DNA from: Thermoplasmatales archaeon
Lineage (GTDB): Archaea; Thermoplasmatota; Thermoplasmata; Methanomassiliicoccales; Methanomethylophilaceae
Assembly (NCBI GenBank): GCA_012515075.1
Contig: JAAYZC010000046.1
Coordinates: 1 to 64,000, forward strand
Length of the DNA: 64,000 nt
Direction: 5' to 3'
Shown: piece by piece, positions 28,062 through 38,091 of the stretch
How positions within the stretch are numbered: the stretch's first letter is position 1
How the letters are laid out: every line of letters starts with the position of its first letter
The notes under the pieces: generated by a model
Seen by the model: the letters and a program-made list of their open reading frames with translations, nothing else
Databases searched by the model: none
What the model was told of the DNA's origin: nothing
Program-made: the position numbers and the translations under genes

Positions 28062-31000
28062 TTGACAAAATCAGCATTGGTTATTGGTGGCGGAATCGCA
28101 GGTATACAGGCTTCGCTGGACCTTGCGGACAGGGACATTCACGTCTATCTGGTGGAGAAAGACCCCACGATAGGCGGAAAGATGTCCCGTCTCGACAAGA
28201 CATTCCCTACGAACGACTGTTCCGCTTGCATTCTCTCGCCCAAGATGGCAGACTGTATCGGTCACCCGAACATCACTACTTTGACATATCACGAGGTACT
28301 GAAGGTCGACGGGGAGGCCGGGAACTACAAGGTAACGGTCAAGAAGAAGGCCAGATACGTAAACCCCAGCGAATGTACCGGCTGCGGCGACTGTATCGTC
28401 AAGTGTCCCTCCAAAGGTATCCCCGACCAGTTCGAGTTCGGGCTCGTGACCAGGAAAGCTATATACATCCCCCACGCGCAGGCCGTCCCCAGGGTCGCCA
28501 TCATCGATGCCGACAACTGCAGGATGATCCAGAGCGGCAAGTGCGGCGTATGTCAGAAGCAGTGCGGCAAGGGCGCCATACACTACGACGACAAGGACGA
28601 GGAGATCGTCCTCGAGGTCGGATCCATCGTCTCCGCCGTGGGATTCCAGGTTTGGGATGCCAAGATAGCCACCGAGTACGGCTATGGCAGATACCAGAAC
28701 GTCGTCACCGCTCTCGAGTACGAGAGGATGATGTGCGCTTCCGGTCCCGACCACGGGCACATCAAGGTCCCCTCCACCGGAGAGGCCCCCAAGAAGATCG
28801 CTTTCATCCAGTGTTGCGGATCCAGGTCCGAGAAGAAGGGATGGAAGAAGTACTGTTCATCCGTCTGCTGCATGTACGCTACCAAGCAGGCGATGATCAC
28901 CAAGGAGCACGGGGACGTCCAGGAAGACATATTCTTCATGGACATAAGATCCTACGGAAAGGAGTTCGAGGCCTATATACACAGGGCCGAGAACGAGTAC
29001 AAGATCAACATGCACAGGTCCTCCCGCGTGGCAGGAGTCGAGGAGGATCCCAAGACCAAGCAGCTGATCGTATCTTACACGGACGCGGAGAACAACCGCT
29101 GTGACGATGCGTACGACCTCGTGGTCCTGTCCATCGGGCTCAACCCGCCCGACGGGGCCAAGGAGTTCGCCGACGTGCTTGGCATAGAGCTCAACGAGTA
29201 CGGCTTCTGCAAGACATCGGTGTACCACCCCCTGGAGACCACCAGGAAGGGCATATTCGTAACCGGCGCATTCGCGTCCCCCAAGGACATCCCCACATCC
29301 GTGGCGGAGGCCTGCGGAGCATCCGCGAAGGCCGGAGCGTACATAGTCGACAAGGATTTCGTTCCCTGCGAGCCCAAGGTGTACCCCGCCGAGAAGGACA
29401 TCTCCGGACAGGAGCCCCGCGTCGGCGTCTGGGTGTGCCACTGCGGTATCAACATCGGTTCCACCGTAGACGTGCCCGGCGTCACCGAGTACGCCAAGGG
29501 ACTCCCCGGCGTCGTCTACGCCCAGGAGACCATGTACGCATGCGCACAGGACTGCCTGGAGCAGATATCCACCGCCATCAAGGAGCAGAACCTCAACCGT
29601 GTGGTAGTGGCCTCCTGCACCCCCAGGACCCACGAGCCCCTCTTCAGGACCGCCTGCAGGGAGGGAGGTCTCAACCCCTACCTCTTCAACATGGCGAACA
29701 TCCGTGACCAGTGCTCCTGGATTCACATGCACGACCAGGAGGCGGCAACCGAGAAGGCCAAGGACCTCCTCAGGATGGCCGTCGCCAAGTCCGCTCTGCT
29801 GGAGCCTCTGCAGGGCACCTTCATACCCGTCACCGGGTCCGCTGCCGTCATCGGAGGCGGGATAACCGGTATGACAACCGCCCTAGACATCGCGGCGCAG
29901 GGATACCCTGTGCACCTGGTGGAGAGGGAGGGCCACCTGGGAGGCAACGCCCTCAGGTTCAGGCACAAGGAGGACGGCGTCGCGGTGCAGGACTTCATAA
30001 AGGACCTCATATCCAAGGTCGAGTCCTGCAGTCTGATAACCGTGCACAAGAGCTCCACCGTCAAGGACATACCCGGTTTCGTCGGCAACTTCAAGCTGAT
30101 ACTAACCGACGGCAACGAGTACCCTGTCGGCGCGGTCATCCTGGCAGTAGGCGCGTCCGAGTACAAGCCCACCGAGTACGGATACGGCAAGGACGCCAAG
30201 GTCACCACGATCCTGGAGGTCGAGAACGCTCTCGACGGGGGCAAGTTCAATGCCAAGGACGTCGCGTTCATACAGTGCATCGGATCCAGGTCCGACACAG
30301 TGAACTACTGTTCGCGTGTCTGCTGCTCCGGCGCCCTGCGCAACGCCATCGCAATGAAGATGAAAGACCCCACGACCAACGTAACCGTCATACACAAGGA
30401 CATCAGGACGTACGGGTTCCGCGAGGAGCTGTACAACAAGGCCTGCTCCCTGGGAGTCAGGTTCCTCAGGTACTGCGTGGACAACGCCCTTCCCGAATAC
30501 GACGGGAAGACCGTCAAGGCCCACGACAGCATACTGGGCACCGACGTGGAGGTGCCGGTGGACTGTGTCGTTCTCTCCGCAGGGATAACCCCCGACCGCG
30601 AGGAGAAGGAGGAGATCGCGAAGATGCTCAAGGTCCCGATAAGCAAGGACGGCTTCTATTTCGAGGCCCACCAGAAACTCAGGCCCGTGGACTTCGCGAC
30701 CGAAGGCGTCTTCGTCGCGGGAGCGGCGCACTGGCCCAAATTCATGGACGAGTGCATAGCCCAGGCATCCGGTGCCGCATCCAGGGCACTCACCATAATA
30801 AGCAAGGAGAACCTCATCTCCGAGGGCATAGTCGCCACCGTCAACGAGAACTACTGCGACGGCTGCGGCGTGTGCAAGGGCTGCTGCGAGTACAGCGCGA
30901 TAGACATCGTGACCCTTGACGACGGTGCCAAGAGGAGCGTGGTCAACGCGGGTCTCTGCAAGGGCTGCGGATGCTGTGTCGCCGCCTGCCCGTCCGGTGC

Positions 31001-31070
31001 GATGGAGCAGAAGGGATTCACCAACGCACAGGTCATGGCGGAGATCGATGCATTCTTCGGAGGACAGTGA
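28062..31070 (+). CDS. hdrA: CoB-CoM heterodisulfide reductase subunit A, long double-FAD form (TTG start)
   Basis: Two GGGI(A/T)G FAD motifs (VIGGGIAGIQ, VIGGGITGMT), DCSACILSPKM, internal and C-terminal ferredoxin clusters (CTGCGDC.., CDGCGVCKGCC, CKGCGCCVAACP). Confidence 0.93.
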   Translation: MTKSALVIGGGIAGIQASLDLADRDIHVYLVEKDPTIGGKMSRLDKTFPTNDCSACILSPKMADCIGHPNITTLTYHEVLKVDGEAGNYKVTVKKKARYVNPSECTGCGDCIVKCPSKGIPDQFEFGLVTRKAIYIPHAQAVPRVAIIDADNCRMIQSGKCGVCQKQCGKGAIHYDDKDEEIVLEVGSIVSAVGFQVWDAKIATEYGYGRYQNVVTALEYERMMCASGPDHGHIKVPSTGEAPKKIAFIQCCGSRSEKKGWKKYCSSVCCMYATKQAMITKEHGDVQEDIFFMDIRSYGKEFEAYIHRAENEYKINMHRSSRVAGVEEDPKTKQLIVSYTDAENNRCDDAYDLVVLSIGLNPPDGAKEFADVLGIELNEYGFCKTSVYHPLETTRKGIFVTGAFASPKDIPTSVAEACGASAKAGAYIVDKDFVPCEPKVYPAEKDISGQEPRVGVWVCHCGINIGSTVDVPGVTEYAKGLPGVVYAQETMYACAQDCLEQISTAIKEQNLNRVVVASCTPRTHEPLFRTACREGGLNPYLFNMANIRDQCSWIHMHDQEAATEKAKDLLRMAVAKSALLEPLQGTFIPVTGSAAVIGGGITGMTTALDIAAQGYPVHLVEREGHLGGNALRFRHKEDGVAVQDFIKDLISKVESCSLITVHKSSTVKDIPGFVGNFKLILTDGNEYPVGAVILAVGASEYKPTEYGYGKDAKVTTILEVENALDGGKFNAKDVAFIQCIGSRSDTVNYCSRVCCSGALRNAIAMKMKDPTTNVTVIHKDIRTYGFREELYNKACSLGVRFLRYCVDNALPEYDGKTVKAHDSILGTDVEVPVDCVVLSAGITPDREEKEEIAKMLKVPISKDGFYFEAHQKLRPVDFATEGVFVAGAAHWPKFMDECIAQASGAASRALTIISKENLISEGIVATVNENYCDGCGVCKGCCEYSAIDIVTLDDGAKRSVVNAGLCKGCGCCVAACPSGAMEQKGFTNAQVMAEIDAFFGGQ

Positions 31071-31075
31071 TTATC

Positions 31076-31489
31076 ATGGCAGATTTCGAACCTAAGATAG
31101 TAGCGTTCTGCTGCAACTGGTGCTCCTACGCGGGCGCCGACGGAGCCGGCGTGGCCAGGCTCCAGATGCCCACGAACTTCCGCATCATAAGGACCATGTG
31201 CTCCGCGAGGATAGACCCCGAGTTCGTCCTCAGGGCGTTCTCCAAAGGCGCCGACGGTGTGATAATCCTTGGATGCCACCCTGCTGACTGCCACTACATC
31301 GGCGGCAACTACAGGGCCAGGAGGAGGATCGCACTGCTGAGGATGGTCCTCGAGCAGTACGGATTCGACCCCAAGAGGCTGAGGCTCGAGTGGGTCTCCG
31401 CCTCCGAGGGAGAGAAGTTCCAGAAGACGATGGTCGAGTTCATAGACACCATAAAGGCCCTGGGGCCCACCCCCATGAAGGAGGAGTGA
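31076..31489 (+). CDS. mvhD: F420-non-reducing hydrogenase iron-sulfur subunit D
   Basis: PKIVAFCCNWCSYAGAD, IILGCHPADCHYIGGNY. Confidence 0.95.
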   Translation: MADFEPKIVAFCCNWCSYAGADGAGVARLQMPTNFRIIRTMCSARIDPEFVLRAFSKGADGVIILGCHPADCHYIGGNYRARRRIALLRMVLEQYGFDPKRLRLEWVSASEGEKFQKTMVEFIDTIKALGPTPMKEE

Positions 31490-31491
31490 AG

Positions 31492-32697
31492 ATGGGATTC
31501 TTCGACATATTCAAGAAAAACAAGGCAGAGAAGACGGACAAAACGGCCAAGCCGGCGAAGAAGGAAGCAGAGGAGAAGAAGGCGACCCCCAGGGACGCCG
31601 CCGCTCCCGCCACCTCCGGGCTGCCCGCCGTCGATCTCGGAGAGCTCCTCCCCGGTGCGCCCAAGAACGGCAAGATCAAACTGGCCATATACTGGGCAGC
31701 GGCCTGCGGAGGATGCGACGTGTCCCTCCTGGACACAAACGAGAGGATCCTGACCATCGGCGACATGGCGGATATCGTCATGTGGCCGATAGCCGCGGAC
31801 GGAAAGGAGAAGGACATCGCCGCGATGGGGGATCAGGAGATAACCGTCTCGATCATCAACGGAGCCGTAAGGAACTCCGAGAACGAGCATATGGTTAAAC
31901 TGCTGAGACAGAAGTCGTTGCTGGTCATAAGCTACGGTTCCTGCGCATGCTTCGGAGGGACCCCTGCTCTGGCGAACCTCGTGGACGGCAAGGACGACAT
32001 ACTGGACTATGTCTACACCAAGACCCCCACGACCGCCAACTTCCAGGAGCAGTGCGGGCACAAGTCCGCCCCCATCATACCCCAGAACAGCTACCAGGCA
32101 CCCGAAGGGGAGCTCACGCTGCCCCTGCTGTATGACACCGTCAAGTCCCTGGACCAGGTTATCGATGTGGATTACTCCATACCCGGTTGCCCGCCGCAGC
32201 AGGAGTCCATAGCGGTGCTCCTGAAAGCGCTGGTCGACTTCGTCTACAACGGGGTCGCCCTCCCGCCCAAGGGCACCATGATCGGAGTCACCACGAAGAC
32301 GCTCTGCGAGGAGTGCCCCAGGCACAAGGAGAACAGGAGGATCACGAAGATCTGCGAGCCCCACGAGGTGGACGTGGATCCCGAACTCTGTCTGATGGAC
32401 CAGGGCATACTCTGCCTCGGACCGGCGACGGTCGGAGGATGCGGTGCGAAGTGCACCAGGGTAGGCCAGCCCTGCCGCGGCTGCTACGGGCCCACGGAAG
32501 TCGTCCAGGAGCAGGGAGCGAGCATGTTCACAGCTGTGGCTTCGCTGTTCCCGGTCCTGGAGGAGGACCCCACCTGCAGCGAGGATGAGATCATAGACAT
32601 CATGAGCACTGTGAAGGATCCGCTCGGATACTTCTACGCGTTCTCGATGTCCAAGGCGCTGATTAAGAGAAAGGTCAGCGAGAAAGGAGGTCAGTGA
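31492..32697 (+). CDS. mvhG: F420-non-reducing [NiFe] hydrogenase small subunit G with N-terminal extension
   Basis: AACGGCDVSLLD, YGSCACFGG, IPGCPPQ, CLGPATVGGCGAKC cluster ligands. Confidence 0.94.
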   Translation: MGFFDIFKKNKAEKTDKTAKPAKKEAEEKKATPRDAAAPATSGLPAVDLGELLPGAPKNGKIKLAIYWAAACGGCDVSLLDTNERILTIGDMADIVMWPIAADGKEKDIAAMGDQEITVSIINGAVRNSENEHMVKLLRQKSLLVISYGSCACFGGTPALANLVDGKDDILDYVYTKTPTTANFQEQCGHKSAPIIPQNSYQAPEGELTLPLLYDTVKSLDQVIDVDYSIPGCPPQQESIAVLLKALVDFVYNGVALPPKGTMIGVTTKTLCEECPRHKENRRITKICEPHEVDVDPELCLMDQGILCLGPATVGGCGAKCTRVGQPCRGCYGPTEVVQEQGASMFTAVASLFPVLEEDPTCSEDEIIDIMSTVKDPLGYFYAFSMSKALIKRKVSEKGGQ

Positions 32698-32698
32698 A

Positions 32699-34225
32699 AT
32701 GGCCGGACCTATCATTTGGGATGAGAAACACAAAGTCAGCACAAACCGTGTTGAGGTCGACCCGATCACGCGTCTCGAGGGACACGGAAAGATTGAGATC
32801 TTCCTTGACAAGGATGGAAATGCCGAGAAGGCGTACTGGCAGATCCCCGAGCTCAGAGGGTTCGAGAGGTTCTGCGTGGGCAGGAGGGTCACGGAGCTCA
32901 ACCAGATAACCGCTAGGCTCTGCGGCGTCTGCCCGGGCGCCCACCACCTGGCCTCCACGAAGGCCATCGACGGCTGCTACAACACGAAGCCCACCGAGAC
33001 GGCGTTCCTGATAAGGGATCTGTTCTACGATGCGCACTTCGTGCACAGCCACATAGCGCACTTCTACGCGCTGGCGGCTCCCGACTTCGTCCTCGGACCA
33101 GGATCACCCGCGGCCAACAGGAATGTCCTGGGCGTCGTCGGTGCGGTCGGTCTCGAGCTCGGAGGTGCGGTCCTGAAGGCCCGTGCGCAGGCCCAGAAGA
33201 TACAGGCCATGATCGGAGGCAAGGCCACGCACCCCTGCATGGGTGTGCCCGGCGGAGTCTCCATGGGTCTGAACAAGGAGCAGCAGAAGGAGATCATATC
33301 CTATGCGGAGAACCTTGTCGAGTTCGGTAAGACCTCCATGCAGGTGTTCAACGACGTCGTCCTTGCAAACAAGGACTACCTGGGCATCATCGCCAATCCC
33401 GATCTGTACTACCAGGAGACCTACTCCATGGGAATGGTCAGCGACAGGAAGGGCAAGAACCAGATGGAGTTCCACGACGGGCCCGTAAGGGTCGTAGACC
33501 AGAAAGGCAAAGAGGTCTACAAGTACAACCCGGACGACTACCTGGACTACATCGCCGAAGCGGTCGAGCCCTGGTCCTACGAGAAGTTCCCCTACCTGAG
33601 GAAGATCGGGTACAAGGGAATCGTGGACGGACCCGACAGCGGACTGTACCGTGCCACACCCTTGTCCAGAGTCAATGCCTGCGACAGCATCAGCACGCCC
33701 ATAGCGCAGTCCGAGCTGGAGAGGTTCCGCGGGACCTTCAAGGACCTCGGTGTCGAGGGCCCGGTCCACTTCAACCTCGCCACCCACTGGGCAAGGATCA
33801 TCGAGATGATCTTCGCGGCAGAACGGTGCCTGGAGAATGCTCAGGACAAGGATTTGTGCAACAGCGACATCAAGCAGAAGGACATCTCCCCCGGAGGAAG
33901 GGGAGTCGGCTGCGTCGAGGCCCCCAGGGGAACGCTCACGCACGACTACGTCTGCGATGAGAACGGCATAGTCACCGCATGCAACCTCGTGGTCGGGACC
34001 ACAAACAACAACGGCCCCATAAACTTCGATGTCTGCAAGGTCGCCAAGGCTCTGATCAAGAACTACGAGGTATCCCCCGGGCTCCTGAACATGGTCGAGA
34101 TGGCCTTCAGGGCGTACGATCCGTGCAACTCCTGTGCCACGCACAGCCTGCCCGGTCAGATGCCCCTGACCGCCGTGATCAGGGACGTGGATGGAAACAT
34201 CTACGACACCGTCACCCGCAACTAA
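32699..34225 (+). CDS. mvhA: F420-non-reducing [NiFe] hydrogenase large subunit A
   Basis: RLCGVCPGAHH (N-terminal CxxC) and DPCNSCATH (C-terminal CxxC) NiFe ligands. Confidence 0.96.
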   Translation: MAGPIIWDEKHKVSTNRVEVDPITRLEGHGKIEIFLDKDGNAEKAYWQIPELRGFERFCVGRRVTELNQITARLCGVCPGAHHLASTKAIDGCYNTKPTETAFLIRDLFYDAHFVHSHIAHFYALAAPDFVLGPGSPAANRNVLGVVGAVGLELGGAVLKARAQAQKIQAMIGGKATHPCMGVPGGVSMGLNKEQQKEIISYAENLVEFGKTSMQVFNDVVLANKDYLGIIANPDLYYQETYSMGMVSDRKGKNQMEFHDGPVRVVDQKGKEVYKYNPDDYLDYIAEAVEPWSYEKFPYLRKIGYKGIVDGPDSGLYRATPLSRVNACDSISTPIAQSELERFRGTFKDLGVEGPVHFNLATHWARIIEMIFAAERCLENAQDKDLCNSDIKQKDISPGGRGVGCVEAPRGTLTHDYVCDENGIVTACNLVVGTTNNNGPINFDVCKVAKALIKNYEVSPGLLNMVEMAFRAYDPCNSCATHSLPGQMPLTAVIRDVDGNIYDTVTRN

Positions 34226-34232
34226 ACAACAT

Positions 34233-34260
34233 GGGGGGCAACCCCCTTCTTATCCTTTTA
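34233..34260 (+). terminator. Intrinsic-terminator-like hairpin after mvhA
   Basis: GGGGG-CAA-CCCCC followed by TTCTTATCCTTTTA. Confidence 0.65.
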
Positions 34261-34304
34261 TACCTCCCTTCCTGCAGAACTCGCTCCGTCTGGAGCGCAG
34301 CCGT

Positions 34305-35084
34305 TCAGTAACCCGGCCTGGGTCCCCGAATGCCTCTCCTGGTCCTCTTGTCGACCATCAGGTCTTCACGTCTGCCGAGGTCTATTCCATCCAGGAGGTA
34401 CAGGTGCGCGTTGTCCAGGTCCGGCAGCCCGCTCCTCAGGACGGGTCCCAGCAGCTCCTCTCCCTCTGCATTGACGGGAGAGCCCCCGAGCATACGGTTG
34501 AAAGCGGGTATGACTATGAACGAAGAGGGGAGCCGCGCGTATCTCTCGTCCTCGGAGATCCTGAACCTCCCGCGCATCCAGCAGGGCTCGGTGGCGATCC
34601 TCCCCACACCGTCCCGGAACATGACAGCAGGGTGGTTGTGGGCGAGTATCAAGGTGTCCTTCCCCATGACCTCAGGTGATGGCCAGGTGTGCCCGTGGGC
34701 CAAGCCCGCATCATCCAGCACCATGCCCGAGGCGGGCATGAGTCTTACGCGGGAGGGCAGGAACTCCTCTATGTTGGTATCGTGGTTCCCCCTGACGACG
34801 TTGATGATGTCGAAGCGCTCCAGCAACCCCTCGAAGAATTCCGGTATCTCCCTGTATTCCTGTTTTGAGGACCCCGGGACGGAATCCTTCACATCCCCCA
34901 GGACGATGAGCCTTGTGGAATCCCCCGCCGCTTCCATCACGGCATCATACATCATTCGGGTTCTGGAAGGAATATGGAAGCCCTTGCTCATGAGATGGCT
35001 CTCCAGACCTATGTGCAGGTCCCCGATGATCAGAGCGCTCCCCGCCCTCAGTGCGGGGACGCCGTGGACTGGCTGTATGTTCAT
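34305..35084 (-). CDS. Metallophosphoesterase
   Basis: LIIGDLHIGLE, VLGDVKDS, VRGNHD, LILAHNHP motifs. Confidence 0.9.
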   Translation of the reverse strand: MNIQPVHGVPALRAGSALIIGDLHIGLESHLMSKGFHIPSRTRMMYDAVMEAAGDSTRLIVLGDVKDSVPGSSKQEYREIPEFFEGLLERFDIINVVRGNHDTNIEEFLPSRVRLMPASGMVLDDAGLAHGHTWPSPEVMGKDTLILAHNHPAVMFRDGVGRIATEPCWMRGRFRISEDERYARLPSSFIVIPAFNRMLGGSPVNAEGEELLGPVLRSGLPDLDNAHLYLLDGIDLGRREDLMVDKRTRRGIRGPRPGY

Positions 35085-35085
35085 G

Positions 35086-36492
35086 TCAACCCTTCAGGCC
35101 GTCCCTGAGCACGGACGGTATATCCTCTATCAGGTCGGTGGCGATCATCCCGTAGGATCTGGAGCAGAAGGCGGCCTCTCCGGCCCTGCCGCAGATGTAC
35201 GTCCCCAGACAGGCCGCGTCGAATGGGGCCATCCCCTTGGCGAGAAGTCCCGCCACGATGCCTGCCAGCGCATCCCCGGTGCCACCCACCGTCATGGCGG
35301 GGGTGCCCGTATGGTTCCTCCTCAGGGACAAGCCGTCCGAGATCACATCCTCGGGCCCTTTCAGCACGACGACCGAACCGAAGCGCGACGCGGCCTCTGC
35401 CGCGTCCTCCGAACGGTCCTCCACCCTGCGCCCCAGGAGCAGAGACATCTCACGTTCATGTGGTGTAATGACCACGGGTGCGTGGAACGAGACGTCTCCG
35501 CCTGCCAGCGCCTTCAGGCCGTCCGCATCTATTACCATAGGTCTTTCACAGGACGCCGCCAGCGCCCTCACGGTCTCCGCGGTGCGGGGGGACGTCCCCA
35601 GTCCGGGCCCTATCAAGACGGCATCGGACTCCCTCACGGCCTCCGCGAGGGCACCCAGGCTCTCCGGGCCCAAGACATCGCCCTTCAGTCTCAGCATGGT
35701 GAAGTTCGGAGACATGGAGGCTATGGCTGAGAAACAGGATTCGGGCACGGCTATCCTGACCAGGTCCGCTCCCGTTCTAAGGGCCGCCAGCGCGGCCAAC
35801 GCGGGTGCGCCGGTGTATGGGCCGCCCCCTACCACCAGGACTCTGCCGTTGTCTCCTTTGTGGCTTTTAGGGTCGGGCAGAGGATATCTGAGCATGTCTC
35901 CCGGACCCACAAGATCTGCTGCTTCCCGGGGTATCCCTATGTCGCATACGACTATCCTGCCGCAGCTGGCCTCGTCCATGCCCTCCTTAACATCATGGAA
36001 GGTGACAGTAAGCGAGGGTCTCACGCAGAGGTCGGTACCCATCCCGGTGGGGACATCGGCCGAAACCACTGCGCCTCCGAACCCCCGTATCCATTCGATG
36101 AAGTCTGCGTAAACACCGCGCGGGGGACCGTTTCCGCCGGTGCCCAGAGCGCAGTCCACAACCACGTCGTAATCATCATGCCTCGCTTCGGAGAAAGGTA
36201 TGATGTCGGTGCGAAGCATGGAGTACTGTTTTCTGGAGGGCTCGCTTCTGATATCTTCAGCGGGACGTAGCAGGGCCACGGTGACATCGTTGCCCTCCAG
36301 CCTGTTGGCGGCTGCGAAGCCGTCTCCTCCGTTGTTTCCGGTCCCGCACACTATAAGGATCCTTCTGCCGGGATACTCATCCCCGATTACCTCGGCCAGT
36401 CTGGAGCCGGCGTTCTCCATCAAGGTGTCCAAGCTGACACCCAGCGCCTCCGAGTTCCTGTCCAGGATCATGGAGTCAAGGGCGGTTATCAT
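35086..36492 (-). CDS. nnr: Bifunctional NAD(P)H-hydrate epimerase/dehydratase
   Basis: GTGNNGGDGFAAANRL (epimerase), VIDADGLKAL, VITPHEREMSLL, GTGDALAGIVAGLLAKG (dehydratase). Confidence 0.94.
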   Translation of the reverse strand: MITALDSMILDRNSEALGVSLDTLMENAGSRLAEVIGDEYPGRRILIVCGTGNNGGDGFAAANRLEGNDVTVALLRPAEDIRSEPSRKQYSMLRTDIIPFSEARHDDYDVVVDCALGTGGNGPPRGVYADFIEWIRGFGGAVVSADVPTGMGTDLCVRPSLTVTFHDVKEGMDEASCGRIVVCDIGIPREAADLVGPGDMLRYPLPDPKSHKGDNGRVLVVGGGPYTGAPALAALAALRTGADLVRIAVPESCFSAIASMSPNFTMLRLKGDVLGPESLGALAEAVRESDAVLIGPGLGTSPRTAETVRALAASCERPMVIDADGLKALAGGDVSFHAPVVITPHEREMSLLLGRRVEDRSEDAAEAASRFGSVVVLKGPEDVISDGLSLRRNHTGTPAMTVGGTGDALAGIVAGLLAKGMAPFDAACLGTYICGRAGEAAFCSRSYGMIATDLIEDIPSVLRDGLKG

Positions 36493-36505
36493 GGGGCCTC
36501 CCGGT

Positions 36506-36802
36506 TCAGCGGCCCTGGTTCTTCACGAGTATCTCGCCTATCGCCGGCAGGATCTCGGTCTTGGACATCTTATCCCTCTCCACACGGACGCATCCGCGCT
36601 TGGCCGCCCAGTTGGCGGGGTAGGACTTGTCCTCGAAAACCCTGTACTCAAGGTCCAATATGGTTGCGCCCTTGGCGATGATGTCCAGGCTGGGTTCCCT
36701 GACGCAAAGGTGCCTCGGAACCCTGCGGCCCTGGGAACGGGTGCGTTCTATGTCAAAGTATTCCGGCCACAGAACGATAGCCGTGTCATCGTCGTAAGTC
36801 AT
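36506..36802 (-). CDS. srp19: Signal recognition particle 19 kDa protein
   Basis: IVLWPEYFDIERTRSQGRRVPRHLCVREPSLDII. Confidence 0.9.
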   Translation of the reverse strand: MTYDDDTAIVLWPEYFDIERTRSQGRRVPRHLCVREPSLDIIAKGATILDLEYRVFEDKSYPANWAAKRGCVRVERDKMSKTEILPAIGEILVKNQGR

Positions 36803-36854
36803 ATGAATCAAAAGGGGTAATGGCGAAAGGGGTTTTTGTAGTTACTCAAAGGTC

Positions 36855-37232
36855 TCACTCGAGAACAGCGTTTACGACTCCGTCCTGTCCAGGCCTGGAA
36901 GTGACGACGGCGAGTCCGAGTTCGGTCTCGATCTTGGCACCCTTGTTGATTATGTTGCGCTGAACGTAGTTGGGGTCGGCAGGGTTGACTTTGACGTTGA
37001 GCACCTTAGCTCTCTGGACCTGGTTGGTCTTCTTATCGAGTATGTTCGCGTAGTCCGCCGTCAGCATACCGATCTTCATGTTACCGCCGGCACCGCGGTA
37101 CTGTTTGAGAGTCTCCTCGCCCATCTTGGTGAACTGCTTCTCTCTGCTGATCTCGTACTTCTTCTTGCCTCTGCTGACCACGAGCCTTCCGCCGGTGGGC
37201 TTCCTCTTAGACTTACCCTGCCAAAGTGCCAT
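36855..37232 (-). CDS. rps8e: 30S ribosomal protein S8e
   Basis: MALWQGKSKRKPTGGRLVVSRGKKKYEISRE. Confidence 0.95.
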   Translation of the reverse strand: MALWQGKSKRKPTGGRLVVSRGKKKYEISREKQFTKMGEETLKQYRGAGGNMKIGMLTADYANILDKKTNQVQRAKVLNVKVNPADPNYVQRNIINKGAKIETELGLAVVTSRPGQDGVVNAVLE

Positions 37233-37292
37233 TTTAATCAAAACCTCTAAACATGGTTCTCTATATAAACTTTATTCAGACGGGGCGCACCC

Positions 37293-37937
37293 TCATCTGC
37301 TGAGGGGGCCCAGCAGCTCCGCCGAGGCGGCTCCCCCATCCAGTGTCACCAGGGCCGAGCGGCCGTCCCGGGCGGGCCCCGGGTTGACGAACAGCGTGTC
37401 TCCGAACCTGACCGCCCCGATGGCCTCGTGTATGTGTCCGGACAGAGCCAGGACGGGACTGAATTCATCGACGATCCTCCTTATGCCGGTGCTGCCTACG
37501 TTTAGGCCCGAGGGTATCGTGTCCAATCTGCCGTGGGCCGGGGCATGAGTCATCAGTATCATCCCATTCTTGGATATAGGTCTGAGCATGCTGTACAGGT
37601 TCTCCTCGGACAGCTCGAACGGAGTATCGAATATGGTGGGGTTGGAACCTCCGACCGCGGCCAGGTGCATGCCGCCTATCTCGGTGCACTCGCCGTGCAT
37701 GCTGTGGCAGACCCCCTTTATCCTCTCGGGGAGGTCCAGTGGATCGCAGTTCCCGGGTATGGCGTAGACCTCTGAATCTATGCTCTCCAGGATACCTACA
37801 GCATCCTCCGATGTCCCGAAGTCCGTTATGTCCCCGAGGAACAGGACCGCATCCGGACTGTATTCCTTTATCTCGGCGTTTATCCAGCCGAGAGCGGACG
37901 TCTTCTGATGCAGGTCGGTTATGACCAGGAATCTCAT
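37293..37937 (-). CDS. Metallophosphoesterase (YfcE-like)
   Basis: LVITDLHQK, FLGDITDFG, IPGNCDP, ALSGHIHEA. Confidence 0.88.
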   Translation of the reverse strand: MRFLVITDLHQKTSALGWINAEIKEYSPDAVLFLGDITDFGTSEDAVGILESIDSEVYAIPGNCDPLDLPERIKGVCHSMHGECTEIGGMHLAAVGGSNPTIFDTPFELSEENLYSMLRPISKNGMILMTHAPAHGRLDTIPSGLNVGSTGIRRIVDEFSPVLALSGHIHEAIGAVRFGDTLFVNPGPARDGRSALVTLDGGAASAELLGPLSR

Positions 37938-38091
37938 ATTCCCTCAATGGAGGGCATGTTACATTAACATTGTCTTGTAGGTGTTATGTGTTCACTAATG
38001 CGCGCGTTATAGTCTATATAATCGATGAACAACCTAACAAGGGGACACGATGGAGCCGGGGGCGGAAGCGGATATCCGAAAAAGCATGAAG

